NCBI GenBank assembly: GCA_903884915.1
Contig: CAISGS010000030.1
Coordinates: 1 to 10,125, forward strand
DNA: 10,125 bases
Source: an uncultured Caulobacteraceae bacterium
GTDB taxonomy: Bacteria > Pseudomonadota > Alphaproteobacteria > Caulobacterales > Caulobacteraceae
Direction of reading: 5' to 3'
Positions 7,732 to 10,125 of this stretch are shown one piece after another. Position numbers and translations under genes: made by a program. The notes under the pieces were generated by a model. The model had not been told where the DNA came from. It was given only the letters and a program-made list of their open reading frames with translations, and did no database searches. How positions within the stretch are numbered: position 1 is the first letter of the stretch; each line of letters starts with the position of its first letter.

Positions 7732-7738
7732 CCCGCGA

Positions 7739-8194
7739 CTAGCCCCGCCCGCGATAGGGCGCGACGCCCGGATCGGGAACCCAAAGCCCCTCTGGGGCCG
7801 TGCCGGTCTGATAGAAGACATCGATCGGGATGCCGCCGCGCGGATACCAATAGCCACCGATGCGCAGCCAGCGGGGCGCAGCGACTTCAACGATCTTCTT
7901 AGCGATGCCGACCGTGCAGTCCTCATGGAAGGCGCCGTGGTTGCGGAAACTGCCCAGATAGAGTTTCAAACTCTTGGACTCGATCAGCCACTGATCCGGC
8001 GCATAGTCGATGACCAGATGGGCAAAGTCCGGCTGTCCTGTCACCGGGCAAAGGGACGTAAATTCCGGCACAGCGAAGCGGGCCAGATAGAGCGTGTCCG
8101 GATGCGGATTGGGCACGCGCTCAAGGATCGCGGTTTCAGGGCTGTCAAAGCCGCGGATCTCGCGGCCGAGCTGGGTCAGGTCAATGTCACTCAT
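7739..8194 (-). CDS. queF: NADPH-dependent 7-cyano-7-deazaguanine (preQ0) reductase, type I QueF
   Basis: Reduces the nitrile of preQ0 to the aminomethyl of preQ1, with two NADPH, in queuosine tRNA modification. The 151-residue single-domain protein has the tunnelling-fold reductase motifs: the nucleophile C49 in [11 protein letters not shown] (47-56) with D56 nearby, the QueF signature ESKSLKLYL (72-80), and [11 protein letters not shown] (83-93) with the substrate-binding H90 and E91. The length is typical of the short (YkvM-like) form; the long E. coli form is about twice this size. I chose the ATG at 8194 (MSDIDLTQ); a TTG two codons upstream would add only Met-Ala. The Shine-Dalgarno is weak. 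It is convergent with nadC (7-base gap) and divergent from the SDR gene. No preQ1 riboswitch fold was recognised in the short leader. Confidence 0.95.
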   Translation of the reverse strand: MSDIDLTQLGREIRGFDSPETAILERVPNPHPDTLYLARFAVPEFTSLCPVTGQPDFAHLVIDYAPDQWLIESKSLKLYLGSFRNHGAFHEDCTVGIAKKIVEVAAPRWLRIGGYWYPRGGIPIDVFYQTGTAPEGLWVPDPGVAPYRGRG

Positions 8195-8231
8195 CGCCAA
8201 CGGTTAGCGCCCCGCCAGCCAATCTGCAACC

Positions 8232-8251
8232 GTCTGATCCCTTCGTCAGAC
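8232..8251. promoter_or_regulatory. inverted repeat in the queF/SDR divergent region
   Basis: GTCTGA (8232-8237) and TCAGAC (8246-8251) are perfect 6-base arms with an 8-base spacer. They lie near the middle of the 120-base gap between the divergent queF and SDR starts. It could be an operator serving one or both genes. No confident promoter pair was found in this gap; GCTATCAA at 8273-8280 is a possible -10 for the SDR gene but lacks a -35. Confidence 0.3.
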
Positions 8252-8301
8252 AAGACAAGGCCACGGTGGCTCGCTATCAATAGGCAAATCATCAAAACCA
8301 C

Positions 8302-8306
8302 AGGGA
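8302..8306 (+). promoter_or_regulatory. Shine-Dalgarno of the SDR gene
   Basis: AGGGA lies 8 bases before ATG 8315. It decides this start against an open frame that extends 130 codons further upstream, antisense to queF and without SDR homology. Confidence 0.65.
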
Positions 8307-8314
8307 ACAGAGCG

Positions 8315-9118
8315 ATGTCAGGACGGGATTTTGCAGGATCAGTGATCGTTGTCACAGGAGCCTCCACAGGCCTTGGACGCGCCATCGCCGTTGAGACCGC
8401 CGGACGCGGGGCTCAGGCCGTCATCATCAACTATGCCAACAGCGCCGCCGAAGCCGATGAAACCGCCCGGATGGTGATCGAGGCGGGTGCTGAAGCGGTC
8501 CTCGTCAAGGCCGATGTCGGTCAGGATGAGGGTTGCAAGACCATCGTCGAGGCCGCCGCCCGCTTTGGCAAGATCGATGCCCTGTTCAACAACGCCGGGA
8601 TCACCAAGTTCGCACCCGACCATAGCGATCTGGACGCCGTCTCGATGGACGACTTCCTACGCCTCTATCAGGTCAATGTGGTCGGGGCCTTTATGATGAT
8701 CCGGGCCGCACGGTCCCTGCTGGAAGCTGGCCCCCGCGCCGGGTCAGTGGTCAATACCTCGTCCATCGCCGCTGTGACCGGCATTGGCTCATCCGTTCCC
8801 TATGCTGCATCCAAAGGGGCCCTGACGACCATGACCCTGTCGCTCGCCCGCGCCTTGGCGCCGAAGATCCGGGTCAACGCCGTATGCCCGGGCTTTATTG
8901 ACACACCCTGGTTCGAAAAAGGCATTCCCGCCCAGACGGTTGAACGGATGCGTCAAGGCGTCGCCGCCTCGACCCCCTTAAAAGCCGCCTCGACGGCTGA
9001 GGATATTGCCGGAGCCGCCGTGTTCTTTGCCTCGCCAGCCGCCCGCCACGTGACCGGTGAGACCTTGCTGGTTGACGCTGGAACGCACCTTGGAATGGCC
9101 AGCCTGAGCATGCGCTAA
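8315..9118 (+). CDS. SDR family NAD(P)-dependent oxidoreductase (classical, FabG-like)
   Basis: A 267-residue classical short-chain dehydrogenase/reductase. The Rossmann motif TGASTGLG is at 14-21, the adenine-side ADVG at 66-69, NNAG at 92-95, and the catalytic tetrad is complete: N121, S150, Y163 and K167 (YAASK at 163-167). VNAVCPGFIDTPW (187-199) and TGETLLVDAG (247-256) are the usual C-terminal blocks. Absence of an acidic residue right after beta-strand 2 (VIINYANSA, 36-44) is more often seen in NADP-preferring members. The fold and reaction type are secure, the substrate is not. It resembles FabG and glucose dehydrogenase-like enzymes, but there are no fatty-acid genes beside it. The gene is monocistronic, divergent from queF, and starts at ATG 8315 after a good Shine-Dalgarno. 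Confidence 0.93.
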   Translation: MSGRDFAGSVIVVTGASTGLGRAIAVETAGRGAQAVIINYANSAAEADETARMVIEAGAEAVLVKADVGQDEGCKTIVEAAARFGKIDALFNNAGITKFAPDHSDLDAVSMDDFLRLYQVNVVGAFMMIRAARSLLEAGPRAGSVVNTSSIAAVTGIGSSVPYAASKGALTTMTLSLARALAPKIRVNAVCPGFIDTPWFEKGIPAQTVERMRQGVAASTPLKAASTAEDIAGAAVFFASPAARHVTGETLLVDAGTHLGMASLSMR

Positions 9119-9127
9119 CCATTTCGC

Positions 9128-9142
9128 GCTCAAGATTTGAGC
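9128..9142 (+). terminator. possible intrinsic terminator of the SDR gene
   Basis: GCTCAA-GAT-TTGAGC is a perfect 6-base stem with a 3-base loop, 10 bases after the SDR stop codon. It is followed by a pyrimidine-rich, partly T-rich stretch (CCTCTTCTTAAT). The stem is short and the T tract interrupted, so termination strength is uncertain. Confidence 0.4.
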
Positions 9143-9166
9143 AGCCTCTTCTTAATCGGCCCATAA

Positions 9167-9222
9167 ATTAGACAAGTTCCGACCACGCGCGCTCTGAGCC
9201 GGAGCGGGGATTGATGTCTAAT
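9167..9222. repeat. long-range dyad with nested hairpin
   Basis: ATTAGACA (9167-9174) and TGTCTAAT (9215-9222) are perfect 8-base inverted arms around 40 bases. Inside them CGCTC (9190-9194) pairs with GAGCG (9202-9206), so the stretch can fold into an outer stem, internal loop and inner hairpin. It has no open frame of note. It may be a structured RNA element, two regulator half-sites, or chance. Confidence 0.35.
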
Positions 9223-9328
9223 CCGCCGACCCTGAATGTCCTATTGCGGTGCAGCGAAGACCAAGCGCAGCATCGGACAGACGGCCTGACAAATTTACAA
9301 CACTCGATCCATGAGGATGCGTCTGACG

Positions 9329-9354
9329 AGGTTAAATTAGGACCACCTTAACCT
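9329..9354. promoter_or_regulatory. AGGTTAA/TTAACCT dyad upstream of the TorF-type gene
   Basis: AGGTTAA (9329-9335) and TTAACCT (9348-9354) are perfect 7-base inverted arms with a 12-base spacer, about 80 bases before the start codon. TTAACC resembles the CtrA half-site known in Caulobacter, but the direct TTAA-N7-TTAA arrangement is absent (the two TTAA are 12 apart). It sits just upstream of the possible -10 at 9368, a sensible place for a regulator. Confidence 0.35.
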
Positions 9355-9420
9355 TGATGACCGTCCGTATAGGGCTTGATAAGGCCCAATGCCTCGTTCA
9401 GGCCATCGCTTTAAAAAACT

Positions 9421-9425
9421 GGGGA
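9421..9425 (+). promoter_or_regulatory. Shine-Dalgarno of the TorF-type gene
   Basis: GGGGA ends 6 bases before ATG 9432. It fixes the start so that the protein begins directly with a signal peptide; an upstream in-frame TTG at 9354 would put 26 residues in front of it. Confidence 0.65.
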
Positions 9426-9431
9426 AAACCA

Positions 9432-10118
9432 ATGAAGATTCTGAAAACCGCCCTTCTCGCCGCCACCGCCGCCTTGGCCGTGACCAGCGTTGCCCAAGCC
9501 GCTGACGGGCCATCCTTGTCGGCCAATGTCGGCGTCGCGTCTGACTATGTGTTCCGCGGCGTATCGCAGACCAATGGTGACCCCGAAATTTTCGGCGGTT
9601 TGGACCTTTCCGCTGGCCAAGCCTATGCAGGCGTTTGGCTGTCCAACGTTGATTTCGGCGATGGCACCCGCATCGAATACGACACCTATGCAGGCATCAA
9701 GCCCGAAGTGGCCGGCTTCAATCTGGACCTCGGCGTCGTCTATTATAGCTATCTGGAATCGCCAAAGGACGCCAAGTACGGCTACGGAGAAGTGAAGGCT
9801 GCCGCCAGCCGCGCGATCGGCAAGGCCACCGTTGGCGCCGCCTACTACTATTCGCCAGACTTCTTTGGTGCGGATGAGAAGGCGACCTATGTCGAGTTGA
9901 ACGGTGCCTACGCCATCAATGACACGGTTTCCGTGACGGGTGCCTATGGCCACCAGGCCTTGGACGTCAGCAAGGATTACAACACCTGGAACATCGGCGC
10001 TGCGATTGCGGTTATGCCAAAGCTCAGCCTAGATGTCCGCTATTGGGATACCAGCGAGCACGATATCGGCAGCATCTATGAAAGCCGCTTTGCTGCAACC
10101 CTGAAGGCCTCGTTCTAA
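9432..10118 (+). CDS. TorF family putative porin (TIGR02001-type outer membrane protein)
   Basis: A 228-residue secreted beta-barrel protein. A Sec signal peptide is clear: MKILK, a hydrophobic Ala/Leu core, then AQA with cleavage expected after residue 23. The mature protein opens with the family block LSANVGVASDYVFRGVSQTNGDPEIFGG (29-56); SDYVFRG is the hallmark of TIGR02001 proteins. It continues with amphipathic strands rich in Tyr and Trp, such as LDLGVVYYSYL (98-108), TVGAAYYYS (133-141) and LSLDVRYWD (198-206). It ends in Phe (ATLKASF), the usual recognition residue for barrel assembly by BAM. Length is typical. The porin role is predicted from family naming and the solute is unknown. 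Transcribed alone as far as the window shows; the sequence ends 7 bases after the stop. Confidence 0.9.
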   Translation: MKILKTALLAATAALAVTSVAQAADGPSLSANVGVASDYVFRGVSQTNGDPEIFGGLDLSAGQAYAGVWLSNVDFGDGTRIEYDTYAGIKPEVAGFNLDLGVVYYSYLESPKDAKYGYGEVKAAASRAIGKATVGAAYYYSPDFFGADEKATYVELNGAYAINDTVSVTGAYGHQALDVSKDYNTWNIGAAIAVMPKLSLDVRYWDTSEHDIGSIYESRFAATLKASF

Positions 10119-10125
10119 ACCAAGC

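Larger units (their letters stand above)
9119..9431. other. 313-base intergenic region between the SDR gene and the TorF-type gene
   Basis: No protein-coding gene is supported here. The region is visibly richer in AT than the genes and holds, in order, the possible SDR terminator (9128-9142), the nested dyad (9167-9222), the AGGTTAA/TTAACCT dyad (9329-9354), and a TATAGG -10-like hexamer at 9368-9373 that lacks a good -35. A small hairpin (GGGCTT with AAGGCCC, one bulge, 9372-9387) follows, then the Shine-Dalgarno of the downstream gene. An open frame from TTG 9354 simply runs into the TorF-type gene and is not a separate start. Confidence 0.6.

Noticed and set aside
8195..8260. A preQ1 riboswitch in front of queF
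   Set aside because: The leader shows none of the A-rich tail and pseudoknot pattern expected of a preQ1 aptamer, and the visible dyad is a simple inverted repeat.
7925..8314. A 130-codon open frame upstream of, and in frame with, the SDR start
   Set aside because: It runs antisense through queF, which has full catalytic motifs. The SDR fold begins at residue 1 from ATG 8315, which has its own Shine-Dalgarno.
9128..9142. GCTCAAGATTTGAGC as another copy of the nadA operator
   Set aside because: It shares the GCTCA/TGAGC arms, but the spacing between them is 5 rather than 3, and it sits right after a stop codon, where a terminator is more likely.
9354..9431. A 26-codon extension of the TorF-type protein
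   Set aside because: It would bury the signal peptide; ATG 9432 has GGGGA at the right spacing.
1..10125. A novel multi-gene defence, mobile or biosynthetic system
   Set aside because: Every gene belongs to a known family with intact motifs. There are no transposase, integrase, toxin-antitoxin or CRISPR signals, and the gene arrangement is that of core chromosome.

Overview
The window is an ordinary chromosomal housekeeping segment of an alphaproteobacterium. Caulobacterales are the best fit: promoter-like sequences match the Caulobacter housekeeping pattern TTGACGS-N10-14-GCTANAWC, the proteins look alphaproteobacterial (ELM1-family protein, short type I QueF, small TorF-type outer membrane protein), and the DNA is moderately GC-rich. 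Genus cannot be fixed by eye; the moderate rather than very high GC would suit an Asticcacaulis-like organism. No phage, insertion sequence, CRISPR array, tRNA or rRNA was recognised. All eight genes are intact, and nothing suggests recent transfer.

Layout on the + strand: a UvrD/PcrA-type helicase with a TTG start (109-2445); greA (2576-3049) behind its own candidate promoter; an ELM1-family protein of unknown bacterial role (3086-4066), close enough to greA to be co-transcribed. A 197-base gap then leads into a compact nadA-nadB-nadC operon (4264-7731). This encodes the complete de novo route from aspartate to nicotinate mononucleotide: NadB oxidises aspartate to iminoaspartate, NadA condenses it with dihydroxyacetone phosphate to quinolinate, and NadC phosphoribosylates quinolinate. 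nadA and nadB are 7 bases apart; nadB and nadC overlap by 4 bases.

queF (7739-8194, minus strand) meets nadC tail to tail across 7 bases. It encodes the NADPH-dependent preQ0 reductase of queuosine synthesis. It is divergent from an SDR oxidoreductase gene (8315-9118, plus strand). After a 313-base intergenic region rich in inverted repeats comes a secreted beta-barrel protein of the TorF/TIGR02001 type (9432-10118), which ends 7 bases before the window edge.

No undescribed multi-gene system is visible. The most interesting signals are regulatory. A perfect 17-base palindrome (7-base arms, 3-base centre) overlaps the ribosome-binding region of nadA, and a degenerate copy lies 69 bases upstream. 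Together they look like a repressor operator pair for NAD synthesis. The leader of the TorF-type gene also carries two long-armed dyads.
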